Positions 34,992 through 44,022 of a DNA stretch of 64,000 bases are shown here, piece after piece (the stretch's first letter is position 1; every line of letters begins with the position of its first letter). Location of the stretch: contig NZ_BNGS01000001.1 of assembly GCF_014905555.1 (NCBI RefSeq), positions 434,001-498,000 on the forward strand, in the 5' to 3' direction. Source of the stretch: Streptomyces sp. Y2F8-2 (GTDB lineage Bacteria > Actinomycetota > Actinomycetes > Streptomycetales > Streptomycetaceae). The notes beneath the pieces were generated by a model. It worked only from the letters and a program-made list of their open reading frames with translations, was not told the origin of the DNA and did not search any database. Both the position numbers and the translations under genes were made by a program.

Positions 34992-36608
34992 TCAGATGTG
35001 CGCGGCGCCCGCGCCCGCCTCCGCGTTCTCCCCGCGTTTGGTGAGCAGCGCGACCAGTACGGCCACGGCCGCGACCCCGGCCGCGACGAGGGAGGCGAGG
35101 CTCATCCCGGAGATGAACGTGTCGTGCGCGACGGAGGTGATCTTCGCGGCGAACGCCTCCGGCGTGCCCTTCGGCACCGGGGCGACCCCGACCTGCACCG
35201 CCTCGGAGGCCTGGTCCAGCTGGGCCTGGCTGAGCGGCGGGAGCCCCGCGTCCTTCCAGTTGCCGGGCAGGTCGTGGTCCACCTTGGAGGCCATCACGGC
35301 GCCCAGCACGGCCGTACCGAGGCTGCCGCCGATCTGCATGGCGGCCTGCTGGAGACCGCCGGCCACACCGGACAGCTCCATGGCCGCGTTGCCGACGATG
35401 ACCTCGGTGGCACCGACCATCACGGGCGCCAGGCCAAGGCCCAGGAGGGCGAACCACAGCGACATGACGGCGCTCCCCGTGCCGGCCTCGAGCGTGGACA
35501 TGCCGTACATGGCGACGGCGGTGGCGGCCATGCCGCCGGCGAGCGGGATGCGCGGGCCCAGCTTGGTGATCAGCGCGCCCGCGAGCGGGGAGCCGACGAT
35601 CATCATGCCGGTCAGCGGCAGGAGGTGCAGGCCGGCCTCGATCGGGCTCATCCCGTGCACGTTCTGCAGGTAGAAGGTGACGAAGAACAGGCCGCCCATG
35701 AAGGCGATCGCCATCAGGACCATCAGGACGACACCCGCGGACAGCGGCACCGAGCGGAACAGCGACAGCGGGATCAGCGGCTCCTTCACCTTCGTCTCCC
35801 AGACGGAGAAGAGGGCGAAGCCCAGCACGGACGCTCCGATGAACAGCCAGGTCTTCCCGTCGCCCCAGCCCCATGTCGGGGCCTTGATCAGCGCCCAGAC
35901 CAGGCAGAACATGGCGCCGGACAGCAGCGCGATGCCGAGGATGTCGAAGGCGCGCGGCGCGTTCTCGGCGCGGTGGTCGGTCAGGATCAGCAGGCCCAGG
36001 ACCAGGGCGAGGGCGCCGACCGGAACGTTGATGAAGAACACCGACTGCCAGTTGACGTGCTCGACGAGGACGCCGCCGAGGATCGGGCCGCCCGCGGTGG
36101 AGGCGCCGATGACCATGCCCCAGATGCCGATCGCCATGTTCAGCTTCTCGGCCGGGAAGGTGGCCCGCAGCAGGCCGAGCGCGGCCGGCATCAGCAGCGC
36201 GCCGAACAGGCCCTGGAAGACGCGGAAGGTGACGACCGCGGCGATGCTGTGCGACAGGCCGATCGCGCCCGACGCGGCGGCGAAGCCGGTCACGCCGATG
36301 AGGAAGGTCTGCCGGTGGCCGAAGCGGTCGCCGAGCTTGCCCGCGGTGATCAGGGACACCGCGAGGGCGAGGAAGTAGCCGTTGGTGATCCACTGGACAT
36401 CGGCGAAGCTGGCGCCCAGGTCCTTCTGGATGGCCGGGTTGGCGATGGCCACGATGGTGCCGTCCAGGGCCACCATCATGACCCCCACGGCAACGGTGAT
36501 CAGGGTGAACCACGGGTGCCCGCGCAGCCCCCTGCCCGGCGCGGGGTCCGACGGGGCTGCCGGCGCCTTGTCCCCCGGCCCTGTCGTGTCGACGGTCTGA
36601 CTAGTCAT
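34992..36608 (-). CDS. MFS drug efflux transporter, DHA2 (14-TM) type
   Basis: Proton antiporter of 538 aa. Motif D-like VALDGTIVAIANPAIQKDLG begins the first helix, motif A is GKLGDRFGHRQ, and motif C is GPILGGVLVEHVNWQSVFFINVPVG. The C terminus is short and charged. The divergent TetR gene 112 bp away is the likely repressor, as in many MFS/TetR pairs. A -35 TTGTCA and -10 TAGCCT with 18-bp spacing put the transcript start at about the ATG, so it is probably leaderless. Substrate unknown. Confidence 0.95.
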   Translation of the reverse strand: MTSQTVDTTGPGDKAPAAPSDPAPGRGLRGHPWFTLITVAVGVMMVALDGTIVAIANPAIQKDLGASFADVQWITNGYFLALAVSLITAGKLGDRFGHRQTFLIGVTGFAAASGAIGLSHSIAAVVTFRVFQGLFGALLMPAALGLLRATFPAEKLNMAIGIWGMVIGASTAGGPILGGVLVEHVNWQSVFFINVPVGALALVLGLLILTDHRAENAPRAFDILGIALLSGAMFCLVWALIKAPTWGWGDGKTWLFIGASVLGFALFSVWETKVKEPLIPLSLFRSVPLSAGVVLMVLMAIAFMGGLFFVTFYLQNVHGMSPIEAGLHLLPLTGMMIVGSPLAGALITKLGPRIPLAGGMAATAVAMYGMSTLEAGTGSAVMSLWFALLGLGLAPVMVGATEVIVGNAAMELSGVAGGLQQAAMQIGGSLGTAVLGAVMASKVDHDLPGNWKDAGLPPLSQAQLDQASEAVQVGVAPVPKGTPEAFAAKITSVAHDTFISGMSLASLVAAGVAAVAVLVALLTKRGENAEAGAGAAHI

Positions 36609-36615
36609 GCGTTCG

Positions 36616-36645
36616 AGGCTAGTGACAGCCACTGACAATTGACAA
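36616..36645 (-). promoter_or_regulatory. MFS gene promoter in the MFS/TetR divergent region
   Basis: On the minus strand -35 TTGTCA (36640-36645), 18-bp spacer, -10 TAGCCT (36616-36621), 7 nt to the ATG. The region has a repeated TGACAA at 36633 and 36640 and GTGACAG/CTGTCAC arms about 46 nt apart, any of which could be TetR operator parts. Confidence 0.6.
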
Positions 36646-36720
36646 ACCATTTCACAAGTCGGTAACTGTCACGCCGCTCCCGGATAGTGTGAACGGGACT
36701 GATGAACGGAATGAGGACTG

Positions 36721-37362
36721 ATGGAAACGGCGTCGCGGCCGGGTCTGCGTGAGCGCAAGAAGCAGCGCACCCGGGACGCGCTGTTGCGTGCCGCCCTGGA
36801 GCTGTTCACCACCCGGGGGTACGAGGAGACGACCGTCGACGACATCGCCGAGGCCGTGGACGTCTCGCAGCGCACCTTCTTCCGGTACTTCGCCGGCAAG
36901 GAGGACGTCGTCTTCTTCGCCCAGTCCGTCGCGGAGGAGCATTTCGTCGACCTCCTGCGCGGACGGCCGCTCGACGAGGCCCCTTTGGAGGCGCTGCGGC
37001 AGGCGGTGCTGGAGGGCTGGGACGGCATCGGCGAGGCCATCGAGCGGATCGTCCCGGTGGAACTCCACATGCGCACCTACCGGTTGATCGAGTCGACACC
37101 CTCCCTGTTCGCCACCCATCTGCGCCGCTCGGCGGAGCTGGAGGAGGAGATCGCCCGGATCATCGCCGAGCGTGAGGGACTCGACGTGGACACGGACCCG
37201 CGGCCGCGTGTCGCGGTGGCCGTGTTCGGCGGGGTGATCCGGGTCACGGAGCGCCTGTGGTGCGCGGGAGGCGACACCAGCGTGGACGCGATCCGCGAGC
37301 TGACGGCCTCGTATCTCGACGCCCTCCGCCCCGCGTTGGCGGACAAGTGGCGCACGGAGTGA
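36721..37362 (+). CDS. TetR-family transcriptional regulator
   Basis: Ligand-responsive repressor of 213 aa. The N-terminal HTH reads RDALLRAALELFTTRGYEETTVDDIAEAVDVSQRTFFRYFAGKEDVVF, a textbook TetR domain. The ligand domain is all-helical and diverged. Presumed to control the divergent MFS exporter and itself. GAGG lies 5 nt before the ATG. The 258-bp gap after it contains AT-rich promoter DNA for the next gene and an ACGCGT-centred partial palindrome near 37570, but no gene. Confidence 0.95.
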   Translation: METASRPGLRERKKQRTRDALLRAALELFTTRGYEETTVDDIAEAVDVSQRTFFRYFAGKEDVVFFAQSVAEEHFVDLLRGRPLDEAPLEALRQAVLEGWDGIGEAIERIVPVELHMRTYRLIESTPSLFATHLRRSAELEEEIARIIAEREGLDVDTDPRPRVAVAVFGGVIRVTERLWCAGGDTSVDAIRELTASYLDALRPALADKWRTE

Positions 37363-37620
37363 CGACGTACGCATACCGCGGGAACTGATTGTGTGTCGGC
37401 CCCGCGGGCGTCAAGTGAATTCCCGGCACACTCGGAGGCGCCGGCCGCCGGGCGAGTGACCTCTCGGTGACAGCGTGTGCCAAGTGGTGTGCGCCTCATC
37501 GACTTAGCGTGATGATCGAACGCAAGGCCTACCCGTTTTGCCCTAATTGGCATATAGGAAACGTGAGACGCGTCACTCGGTTAACGCGAGACCCTCTCGT
37601 TCTCCTAGTGTGTCCTCCCA

Positions 37621-38838
37621 GTGACTTCCTTCGACACCTCCCCGCAACTCAACGTCTGGCGCGCACTGCTCGCGCTGGCCGTGGTCTTCGTGATGCTCAC
37701 GACGACCGGCTGGACCGCCGTGCGCAGCCACCGTGGCGCGACGCCCCTCGAGGCGTCGCGTTCTGCGTGGGAGCACGGCACGATCGCCGGGCACAGGCTG
37801 CCGGACCCCGGCGACTCCCCGGCCCACCTCGCCCGCTTCTTCTCCTCGCTCAGCGCCCACCAGCGCTCCCGGCTCGCCCACCGTTACCCGCTCGCGGTCG
37901 GCAACATGAACGGCGCGCCGGTGGGCCTGCGTTACGAGGCCAACCGCATCGCCCTCGACCAGCAGCGGAGGGTCGAGCGCGCCCGGATGCACGACGACCG
38001 GCTGTCGTCGGTGGGCCAGCAGGCGGCGGGCCGCCTCATGCACCGCTTCGAGGCGCTGATGCAGCAGGGCCGGCAGATCCTCGCCTTCGACCCGGACGGT
38101 TCGGGCCGCATCGCGGAGGTCTTCGGCGACCTGGACTCCGCCCGGCGGGTCTCGGTCGTCGTACCCGGTGTCGACACCGACCTGCTCACCTTCCAGCGCA
38201 CCGTCCGCAAGTACTCGGCCCCGGTCGGCATGGCCCAGTCGCTGTACACGGCGGAGCGTGCGGCGAGCCCCGGGACCCGTACGGCCGTGATCGCCTGGGC
38301 CGACTACACCTCGCCCAGCGGCCTCGGCATGGAGGCGGCGACCGCGATGCGCGCCGAGGTGGGCGCCGTCCGGCTGAACGCCCTGCTGCGCGCCCTGCCC
38401 GGCCGGTCGTCCGTCCAGCTGTACTGCCACAGCTACGGCTCGGTGCTGTGCGGGATCGCCGCGCGCACGCTGCCCGCACGGGTGTCCGACATAACGGTGG
38501 CGGGCAGCCCCGGCATGCGCACCGAGTCGGCCACCGGGCTGCACACCACGGCCCGGGTGTGGGCCATGCGGGACGCCGACGACTGGATCCAGGACGTGCC
38601 GTACCTGGAGGTCGGGGGCCTCGGCCACGGCGCCGACCCGGTCTCCCGCGGCTTCGGCGCGAGGGTGCTGTCCGCACAGGGGGCGCAGGGGCACGCCGGC
38701 TACTTCGCGCCGGGCACCGAGAGCCTGCGCAACTTCGCCGAGATCGGCGTCGGGGCGTACGACGCGGTGCACTGCGCACGCGACGATGACGCGTGCCGGG
38801 CCGATCTGCCCGGCACGGTGCCGGTCGGACGCGCGTAG
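37621..38838 (+). CDS. α/β-hydrolase, DUF1023 family
   Basis: Predicted esterase/lipase-like protein of 405 aa. The N terminus has one hydrophobic segment (ALLALAVVFVMLTTTGW) acting as signal or anchor. The DUF1023 domain contains VSVVVPGVDTDLLTF, then the nucleophile elbow YCHSYGSVLCG with the catalytic Ser, then WAMRDADDWIQDVP with a candidate acid and a late His (GHAGYF). Members are common in Streptomyces, substrate unknown. GTG start without a Shine-Dalgarno; TAGTGT lies 9 nt upstream with a TTAACG at -35 spacing. Confidence 0.9.
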   Translation: MTSFDTSPQLNVWRALLALAVVFVMLTTTGWTAVRSHRGATPLEASRSAWEHGTIAGHRLPDPGDSPAHLARFFSSLSAHQRSRLAHRYPLAVGNMNGAPVGLRYEANRIALDQQRRVERARMHDDRLSSVGQQAAGRLMHRFEALMQQGRQILAFDPDGSGRIAEVFGDLDSARRVSVVVPGVDTDLLTFQRTVRKYSAPVGMAQSLYTAERAASPGTRTAVIAWADYTSPSGLGMEAATAMRAEVGAVRLNALLRALPGRSSVQLYCHSYGSVLCGIAARTLPARVSDITVAGSPGMRTESATGLHTTARVWAMRDADDWIQDVPYLEVGGLGHGADPVSRGFGARVLSAQGAQGHAGYFAPGTESLRNFAEIGVGAYDAVHCARDDDACRADLPGTVPVGRA

Positions 38839-38903
38839 AAGACCAGGAATTGCGGTCTGCTCGGGGAGCGACGGAGGAGCGCGTGCCGCATACGATGAGC
38901 CGC

Positions 38904-39755
38904 ATGGGTGACGTACTGGCCGGATTTCATGCCGTCTGGGAGTTCGAGTCCGACTCCGTGCTCATCCGCTTCGAACGGGGGATCCGCACACCGAAGCTGT
39001 TCCAGGCGCTGGGGCAGCGCCGTATCCCCCTGGAGGCGATCGCGGGGGTCGCACTGAGCCCGGGCAGACGCGGGACCGTGGTCCTGCACGCGGTGCCGAG
39101 ACCCGGCGCCGACCCGCTGATGGAAGCGGCGGACGGACAGCTCAAGGAGACCTCCGACCCCTACCGGCTGGTCCTGCCCGCCGCCCGCGAGACCCTGGCC
39201 GAGTACTACGCGGACGAGCTGCGCGCCCGTATCGGAGGGGACGGCACGCCGGCCGAGCGGTTCCTGGTCGCGCCGCCCGAGGCGCCGCTGCAGTTCAAGG
39301 CATACGACGGGAAGGCGTCCTTCGACGGCAAGGCGGTGTCCTTCCGCTGGTTCTGGACGGGCGCGTCCTCGGCCAAGTGGAAGGCCGGCGACCAGAGTTT
39401 CCCGGTCACCGGCCTCAGCGGGGTGGAGTGGCGCTCGCCCGAGGTGTTCGACGGGTACCTGCGGTTGCTGCGCCGAGATGCGGGTGGCCTGCCGCCGGCT
39501 CAGCCGGACCAGGACCCGGCGGCTGTGGTGTTCGGGCTCGGCTACGGCCCGGTGCATGAGTCGTTGCCGTTCGCCGCGGCGGTGCTGGCCGCGGTGCGCG
39601 GCGCGGGCACCGCCCCGGTCGCCGTGCCCGCCCCCCGGCGGGACCCGGCGGACATCGCCGAGCGGATTCGCCACCTCGGGGAGCTGCATGAGGCGGGGCT
39701 CGTCACGGACGAGGAGTTCTCCGTGAAGAAGGCGGAGTTGCTGGCGGAGCTTTAG
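38904..39755 (+). CDS. DUF4429 protein with C-terminal SHOCT motif
   Basis: Cytoplasmic protein of 283 aa with two PH-like DUF4429 modules (~5-120 and ~130-215): the first is VWEFESDSVLIRFERGIRTPKLFQALGQRRIPLEAI, the second begins FKAYDGKASFDGKAVSFRW. The last 35 residues (ERIRHLGELHEAGLVTDEEFSVKKAELLAEL) are a SHOCT motif, usual at the ends of such proteins. Start choice is ambiguous. TACGAT lies 7 nt before this ATG (leaderless pattern) and I recall homologues starting MGDVLAG. An in-frame GTG at 38883 has GGAGGAG 5 nt upstream. Confidence 0.85.
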   Translation: MGDVLAGFHAVWEFESDSVLIRFERGIRTPKLFQALGQRRIPLEAIAGVALSPGRRGTVVLHAVPRPGADPLMEAADGQLKETSDPYRLVLPAARETLAEYYADELRARIGGDGTPAERFLVAPPEAPLQFKAYDGKASFDGKAVSFRWFWTGASSAKWKAGDQSFPVTGLSGVEWRSPEVFDGYLRLLRRDAGGLPPAQPDQDPAAVVFGLGYGPVHESLPFAAAVLAAVRGAGTAPVAVPAPRRDPADIAERIRHLGELHEAGLVTDEEFSVKKAELLAEL

Positions 39756-39867
39756 AGCTCCGCCGGGGGCGGGGCGACCTCCCTGTGCCCCCATCGCGGC
39801 GGAGCCCCACGATGTCGCAGGCCAGCGCCCCTGTCGGGGCGTACCACTCCGGCCCGTGCGACGCGCC

Positions 39868-40884
39868 CTACTCCCGCCCCACCGACGTGAAGCTCATGTC
39901 CGGGTAGCGGTCGCCCGCCACCTTGGCCGCGATCGGCTCCAGCAGGGACAGCTCCTCCTCCGTCAGGACGATGCGTGCGGCCTCCACGTTCTCCTCGACG
40001 CGGTGGCGCTTGGTCGTACCCGGGATGGGGACCACCGCGAGGCCGCGCACCGTGGCCTGCTGCTGCACCCAGGCCAGTGCGATCTGCGCCGGTGAGGCGC
40101 CGTGGGCCTTCGCGACCGACCGGATCGGTTCGAGGAGCGCCACGTTGGCGGCCGCGTTCTCGCCGGTGAAGCGGGGCATCGTACGGCGGAAGTCCTGGTC
40201 GGTGAGGTCCGTCTCCGCGTTCGAGAAGGAGCCCGTGAGGAAGCCTCGGCCGAGCGGCGAGTACGGCACCAGGGCCACGCCCAGCTCCTTGGCGGCCGGC
40301 ACCACATGGGCCTCGATGTCACGGCTGAACAGCGACCACTCCGACTGCACGGCGGCGATCGGGTGGACGGCCCGGGCCGCCCGGAGTTCGTCGGCGGTGA
40401 CCTCGCTCAGCCCCAGGTGCTTGACCTTGCCCTCGCGCACCAGCTCCGCCATCGTGCCGACGGACTCCTCGATCGGGACGTTCACGTCCCGGCGGTGCAT
40501 GTAGTAGAGGTCGATCACGTCGACGTCCAGGCGCTTCAGGCTCGCCTCGACGCACTGACGGATGTAGGGCGGGTCGTTGCGGACGACCCGCTTGAACGGG
40601 TCGTCGGGCGAGGTCGAGATCGCGAACTTGGTGGCGATGACGACCTCGTCCCGGTGCGCCTTGAAGAACGGCGACAGGAACCGCTCGTTCTCGCCCGCGC
40701 CGTACATGTCCGCCGTGTCGTACAGGGTGACGCCGAGCTCCAGCGCCCGCTCCAGGGTGGCACGCGACTCCTCGGCGTCCGCGGGGCCGTACGCGAAGCT
40801 CATGCCCATGCAGCCGAGGCCCTGCACACCCACCTCGGGGCCGTCGTCGCCGAGCCGCACCTGCGTGATCCTGCTGTCCGTCAT
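39868..40884 (-). CDS. Aldo/keto reductase
   Basis: NADPH-dependent (β/α)8 oxidoreductase of 338 aa, YakC/AKR13-like. Catalytic tetrad: Asp and Tyr in YDTADMYGAGENE, Lys in VIATKF, His in DLYYMHRRD. The phosphate-binding Arg occurs in VVPIPGTTKRHRVEENVEA. The ATG has GGAGAGG upstream and overlaps the stop of the MerR gene by one base (TGATG), so both are in one operon. Likely detoxifies aldehydes sensed by the regulator; inferred. Confidence 0.95.
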   Translation of the reverse strand: MTDSRITQVRLGDDGPEVGVQGLGCMGMSFAYGPADAEESRATLERALELGVTLYDTADMYGAGENERFLSPFFKAHRDEVVIATKFAISTSPDDPFKRVVRNDPPYIRQCVEASLKRLDVDVIDLYYMHRRDVNVPIEESVGTMAELVREGKVKHLGLSEVTADELRAARAVHPIAAVQSEWSLFSRDIEAHVVPAAKELGVALVPYSPLGRGFLTGSFSNAETDLTDQDFRRTMPRFTGENAAANVALLEPIRSVAKAHGASPAQIALAWVQQQATVRGLAVVPIPGTTKRHRVEENVEAARIVLTEEELSLLEPIAAKVAGDRYPDMSFTSVGRE

Positions 40885-41357
40885 CAGGGCCTCTCCGACG
40901 CCAGGGCGCGCCCGGCGTCCGCGTAGAAATCGATCTTCCGGTTGAGCACCGCGAGCGTGTCCTGCAGCTCCGCGATCCGGGCGAGCACGTCCCGGCGGGT
41001 CGCCTCCAGGAGTTCGTAGCGCTCGGCATACGTGTGGTCTCCGGCGCGGACCAGCTCGGCGTAGCGCACCATGTCGGCGACGGGCATGCCGGTGAGCCGG
41101 AGCTTGCCGACGAGATCGAGCCAGTCCAGGTCGGCGTTGCAGTAGCGGCGCTGCCCGGTGTGCGAGCGGTCCACGTTGGGCATCAGCCCGATCCGCTCGT
41201 ACCAGCGCAGGGTGTGCGCCGTCAGGCCGGTGAAGGCGACGACCTCGCTGATCGTGTAACTGTCCTGTCCATCGGGGCGGGGGTGCCGCCCGGGCGGTAC
41301 GCCGCAGATGTCGGTCCCGTTTTCGGCCGCCTGGGCCAAGGTCTCGATCACCGTCAT
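40884..41357 (-). CDS. MerR-family regulator of the aldo/keto reductase
   Basis: 157-aa activator. It has an unusual ~35-residue N-terminal extension (MTVIETLAQAAENG...) before the winged helix YTISEVVAFTGLTAHTLRWYERIGLMPNVDR. RRYCNADLDWL completes the MerR HTH. A long dimerisation helix ends in LQDTLAVLNRKIDFYAD. No ligand Cys, so not a metal sensor of the CueR type. The promoter upstream has a MerR-type 19-bp spacer with a palindrome. Confidence 0.93.
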   Translation of the reverse strand: MTVIETLAQAAENGTDICGVPPGRHPRPDGQDSYTISEVVAFTGLTAHTLRWYERIGLMPNVDRSHTGQRRYCNADLDWLDLVGKLRLTGMPVADMVRYAELVRAGDHTYAERYELLEATRRDVLARIAELQDTLAVLNRKIDFYADAGRALASERP

Positions 41358-41364
41358 GGCCTCC

Positions 41365-41395
41365 ACGCTAGGGCCTTCGAGTGCACTCCAAGCAA
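41365..41395 (-). promoter_or_regulatory. MerR-type promoter with 19-bp spacer and palindromic operator
   Basis: Minus strand: -35 TTGCTT (41390-41395), spacer of 19 bp, -10 TAGCGT (41365-41370), 7 nt to the ATG. The operator CTTGGAGTGCACTCGAAG (41375-41392) lies mostly within the spacer; its core GAGTGCACTC is perfectly symmetrical. An over-long spacer corrected by DNA distortion is the MerR hallmark. Confidence 0.85.
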
Positions 41396-41453
41396 GCGGA
41401 ATGCAATGAAAATGGCGAGACCCGGACGACGGGCTGTGACTAGCGTGCGGGAC

Positions 41454-41942
41454 ATGAGTCTCGTACGCCGGGCCGTGCCCGAGGACGCCGACGAAGTGCT
41501 GCGCCTGCGCCAGGTGATGATCGACTCGGTCTTCTCGACCGGCTCCTCCGCCCCCTCCGCCTCGTCCACGAAGTGGCACGAGGAGTCCCTGCCGACCCTG
41601 CGCGGCCGGCTCGCCGATCCGGACGGCGGCTTCGCGGCGTTCGTCGTGGACCATCCGGAGCGGCCGGGGGCGCTGGCGGCGCTGGTGGCCGGGACGATCG
41701 AGTACCGGATCGGGCGGGCGGGCAATCCGCACGGGCGGGTGGGGCACGTCTTCAGCGTCGCCACGGATCCGGACGCGCGCCGCCGCGGCTATGCCCGCGC
41801 CTGCATGGAGGAGCTGCTGGGCTGGTTCCGGGAGCAGGAGGTCCCCCAGGTCGACCTGAACGCGTCCGCCGAAGCGGAGCCGCTGTACGCGTCGCTGGGC
41901 TTCGTGCGCAAGCCGGACCCCTCGATGCGGTTGCAGCTGTGA
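41454..41942 (+). CDS. GNAT-family N-acetyltransferase
   Basis: Acetyl-CoA-dependent transferase of 162 aa. Begins SLVRRAVPEDADEVLRLRQVM. The acetyl-CoA pyrophosphate loop is VFSVATDPDARRRGYARACMEELLGWF (R/Q-x-x-G-x-G/A-like). The C terminus LNASAEAEPLYASLGFVRKPDPSM is the typical last β-strand and helix. Acceptor unknown. No Shine-Dalgarno; TAGCGT sits 7 nt before the ATG. Divergent from the MerR gene with two TAGCGT hexamers facing outward. Confidence 0.93.
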   Translation: MSLVRRAVPEDADEVLRLRQVMIDSVFSTGSSAPSASSTKWHEESLPTLRGRLADPDGGFAAFVVDHPERPGALAALVAGTIEYRIGRAGNPHGRVGHVFSVATDPDARRRGYARACMEELLGWFREQEVPQVDLNASAEAEPLYASLGFVRKPDPSMRLQL

Positions 41943-41961
41943 GCCGCTTAGGCTCGGGGGC

Positions 41962-42783
41962 ATGCCCCTGCAGAGCCTGGCACTGATCGAGAACTGGCCC
42001 GTTCCCGCCGCCGCCGCGGCGGTCGTCCGCGCGGACGGCACCGTCCTCGGTGCGCACGGTCCGGTCGACCACCGCTTCCCGCTGGCCTCGGTCACCAAGC
42101 CGCTCGCCGCGTACGCGGTGCTCGTCGCGTACGAGGAGGGTGCGATCGAGCTCGACGAGCCGGCGGGGCCGTCCGGCGCCACGGTGCGTCATCTGCTCGC
42201 GCACACCTCCGGGCTGGCCTTCGACGAGCACCGGGTGACGTCGGCGCCCGGGGAGCGGCGGCTGTACTCGAACGCGGGGTTCGAGGTGCTGGGCGACCAT
42301 GTGGCGAAGGCGACGGACATCCCGTTCGCCGAGTACGCCCGGCAGGCAGTGCTGGAGCCGCTCGGCATGACGTCCACGACCCTCGACGGCTCCCCGGCGA
42401 AGGACGGCGTCTCCACGGTGGCGGACCTGGCGCGGTTCGCGGCGGAGGTGCAGGCGCCGCGACTGCTCGATGTGCGCACGGTGGCGGAGGCGATGACGGT
42501 GCAGTACCCCGGGACGAAGGGGGTGCTGCCCGGGTACGGGCACCAGAACCCGAACGACTGGGGGTTGGGGTTCGAGATCCGCGACTCGAAGTCGCCGCAC
42601 TGGACGGGTTCTTCGTCCTCGCCGCGAACGTTCGGGCACTTCGGGCAGTCGGGCACGTTCCTGTGGGTCGATCCGGACGCGGGGGTGGCGTGCGTAGCGC
42701 TGACGGACCGCGCCTTCGGCCCGTGGGCGATCGAGGCGTGGACGCCGTTCACGGACGCGGTGCTGGCGGAGGTGCGGGGCTGA
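41962..42783 (+). CDS. Serine hydrolase of the β-lactamase/PBP4 (class C) family
   Basis: Cytoplasmic-looking (no signal peptide) serine hydrolase of 273 aa. Motifs: Ser43-x-x-Lys46 (LASVTKPLAA), Tyr103-Ser-Asn (LYSNAGFEV), and HFGQSGT replacing KTG. So the catalytic Ser, Lys and Tyr are all there. Activity could be esterase or peptidase. It follows the GNAT gene by 19 bp. TAGGCT lies 7 nt before the ATG, so it may also have its own leaderless transcript. The 3' end overlaps the next, convergent gene by 35 bp. Confidence 0.92.
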   Translation: MPLQSLALIENWPVPAAAAAVVRADGTVLGAHGPVDHRFPLASVTKPLAAYAVLVAYEEGAIELDEPAGPSGATVRHLLAHTSGLAFDEHRVTSAPGERRLYSNAGFEVLGDHVAKATDIPFAEYARQAVLEPLGMTSTTLDGSPAKDGVSTVADLARFAAEVQAPRLLDVRTVAEAMTVQYPGTKGVLPGYGHQNPNDWGLGFEIRDSKSPHWTGSSSSPRTFGHFGQSGTFLWVDPDAGVACVALTDRAFGPWAIEAWTPFTDAVLAEVRG

Positions 42784-43240
42784 CCGCTCGGGCGCGGCGC
42801 TCGGTCGCGCATCCCCAGGCCACCGTCAGCGCGGCGGCGCCCAGGCCGAACGCGGCGACGAGCGCGTTCATCCAGGTGTAGACGCCGCTGCCCGAATACG
42901 TCGTGCCGTCGTCCAGGACGCAGTCGAAGCCCAACGGCAGGTGGGACGGACGGTATCCGACGAGGTGCTCGCGCACGTCCCGGGGGACGTCACGGCAGGA
43001 GGGGGAGGGGGTCGAGTCAGCGCCGGACTCGGATTCGTGCGCCGCGTAGTCGACCGCGCCGAGCCCGATCAGGTAGAGGCCGACGGCTGCGACCGCCGCC
43101 ATGACGGCGCACCAGCGCAACAGGTCCAGGGCCCAGTCCGGACGGCGTCCGGGGAGGGCGGCGGAGAGGACCTTGACAACGACCGCTATGAGCCAGACGG
43201 GGCTCGCCAACAGGGCGGGCAGTGCCAGCAGGACGAGCAC
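42749..43240 (-). CDS. Conserved membrane protein, unknown function
   Basis: 163-aa protein with three to four predicted TM helices: the N-terminal LLALPALLASPVWLIAVVVKVL, WCAVMAAVAAVGLYLIGLGAVDY, and ALVAAFGLGAAALTVAWGC. An extracytoplasmic loop between helices 2 and the last contains two Cys (SCRDVP, FDCVLDDG), a possible disulfide. Not recognised. GTG start with a loosely placed GGAAGG. Overlaps the serine hydrolase 3' end. Confidence 0.75.
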   Translation of the reverse strand: MLVLLALPALLASPVWLIAVVVKVLSAALPGRRPDWALDLLRWCAVMAAVAAVGLYLIGLGAVDYAAHESESGADSTPSPSCRDVPRDVREHLVGYRPSHLPLGFDCVLDDGTTYSGSGVYTWMNALVAAFGLGAAALTVAWGCATERRARAVSPAPPPAPRP

Positions 43241-43282
43241 GGGTCGGTCACCTTCCCTGAGGGTGCGTGCGGAGGCATCGCA

Positions 43283-43939
43283 CTACTGGGGAGTCATTTC
43301 CCACACCAGCAGTTCCGCCCGCGTCACCGCCACCGCCTCCAGGTCCTTGGCGTCCGTGATCCGCGCCGCGTCCCCCGGCCCCAACTCCTCACCGTCCAGC
43401 AGCACTTCGCCACGCACCACGTGCACGTACAGGAACGGCGCATCCGGCACCGCCGTCCGCTCCTCCGCGCCCAGGCGCCGTACATGGAGCATCGCGCCCG
43501 CCTCCGGGACCGCGTACGGGGTGGAGTCGGCGATGCCGTGGACGACCTCGTAGACCGGGTCGCCGCCGGGTGTCAGGGGGGACAGCCACATCTGGACGAA
43601 GACCAGGGGGGTCTCACCGTCGTTGCGTTCGACGTGGCGGACGCCTGCCCCCGCGCTCAGGCGCTGGACGTCGCCGGGGCGGATCACCGACGTGTGGCCC
43701 GTGGAGTCGCGGTGGGTCAGTTCGCCCTCCACCACCCATGTGACGATCTCCGTGTGGCTGTGCGGGTGCTCGTCGAAGCCGGCGCCCGGTGCGAGCCGCT
43801 CCTCGTTGCAGGCGATCACCGCGCCGAAGCGGAGATTGTCCGGGTCGTAGTGCGGGCCGAAGCTGAAGGCGTGCAGGGACTCGATCCCGGCCGCCGGGTC
43901 CCCTCCGCGGTAGCGCTCGCCGGTGCGCCGTACGTCCAT
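43283..43939 (-). CDS. Pirin-family protein
   Basis: Bicupin of 218 aa. The N-terminal cupin holds the metal site: FDEHPHSHTEIVTWVVEGELTHRDS gives the HxH and later Glu/His ligands, with GVRHVERN supplying the fourth. The C-terminal cupin is degenerate. Some bacterial pirins are quercetin dioxygenases, others interact with metabolic enzymes, so the role is open. ATG chosen over the adjacent GTG. Divergent from fasR with 83 bp between. Confidence 0.93.
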   Translation of the reverse strand: MDVRRTGERYRGGDPAAGIESLHAFSFGPHYDPDNLRFGAVIACNEERLAPGAGFDEHPHSHTEIVTWVVEGELTHRDSTGHTSVIRPGDVQRLSAGAGVRHVERNDGETPLVFVQMWLSPLTPGGDPVYEVVHGIADSTPYAVPEAGAMLHVRRLGAEERTAVPDAPFLYVHVVRGEVLLDGEELGPGDAARITDAKDLEAVAVTRAELLVWEMTPQ

Positions 43940-44022
43940 CACAGCCCCACCGTAGCCCCGTACATCCCGCGCTCAGGGACCCCCGCCACACGGTCCCGTC
44001 CCGATAAGGCAGTCTTGTCCCC

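Noticed and set aside
37563..37576. GTGA...TCAC around ACGCGT before the DUF1023 gene
   Set aside because: Imperfect, arms only four bases, likely chance in GC-rich DNA.
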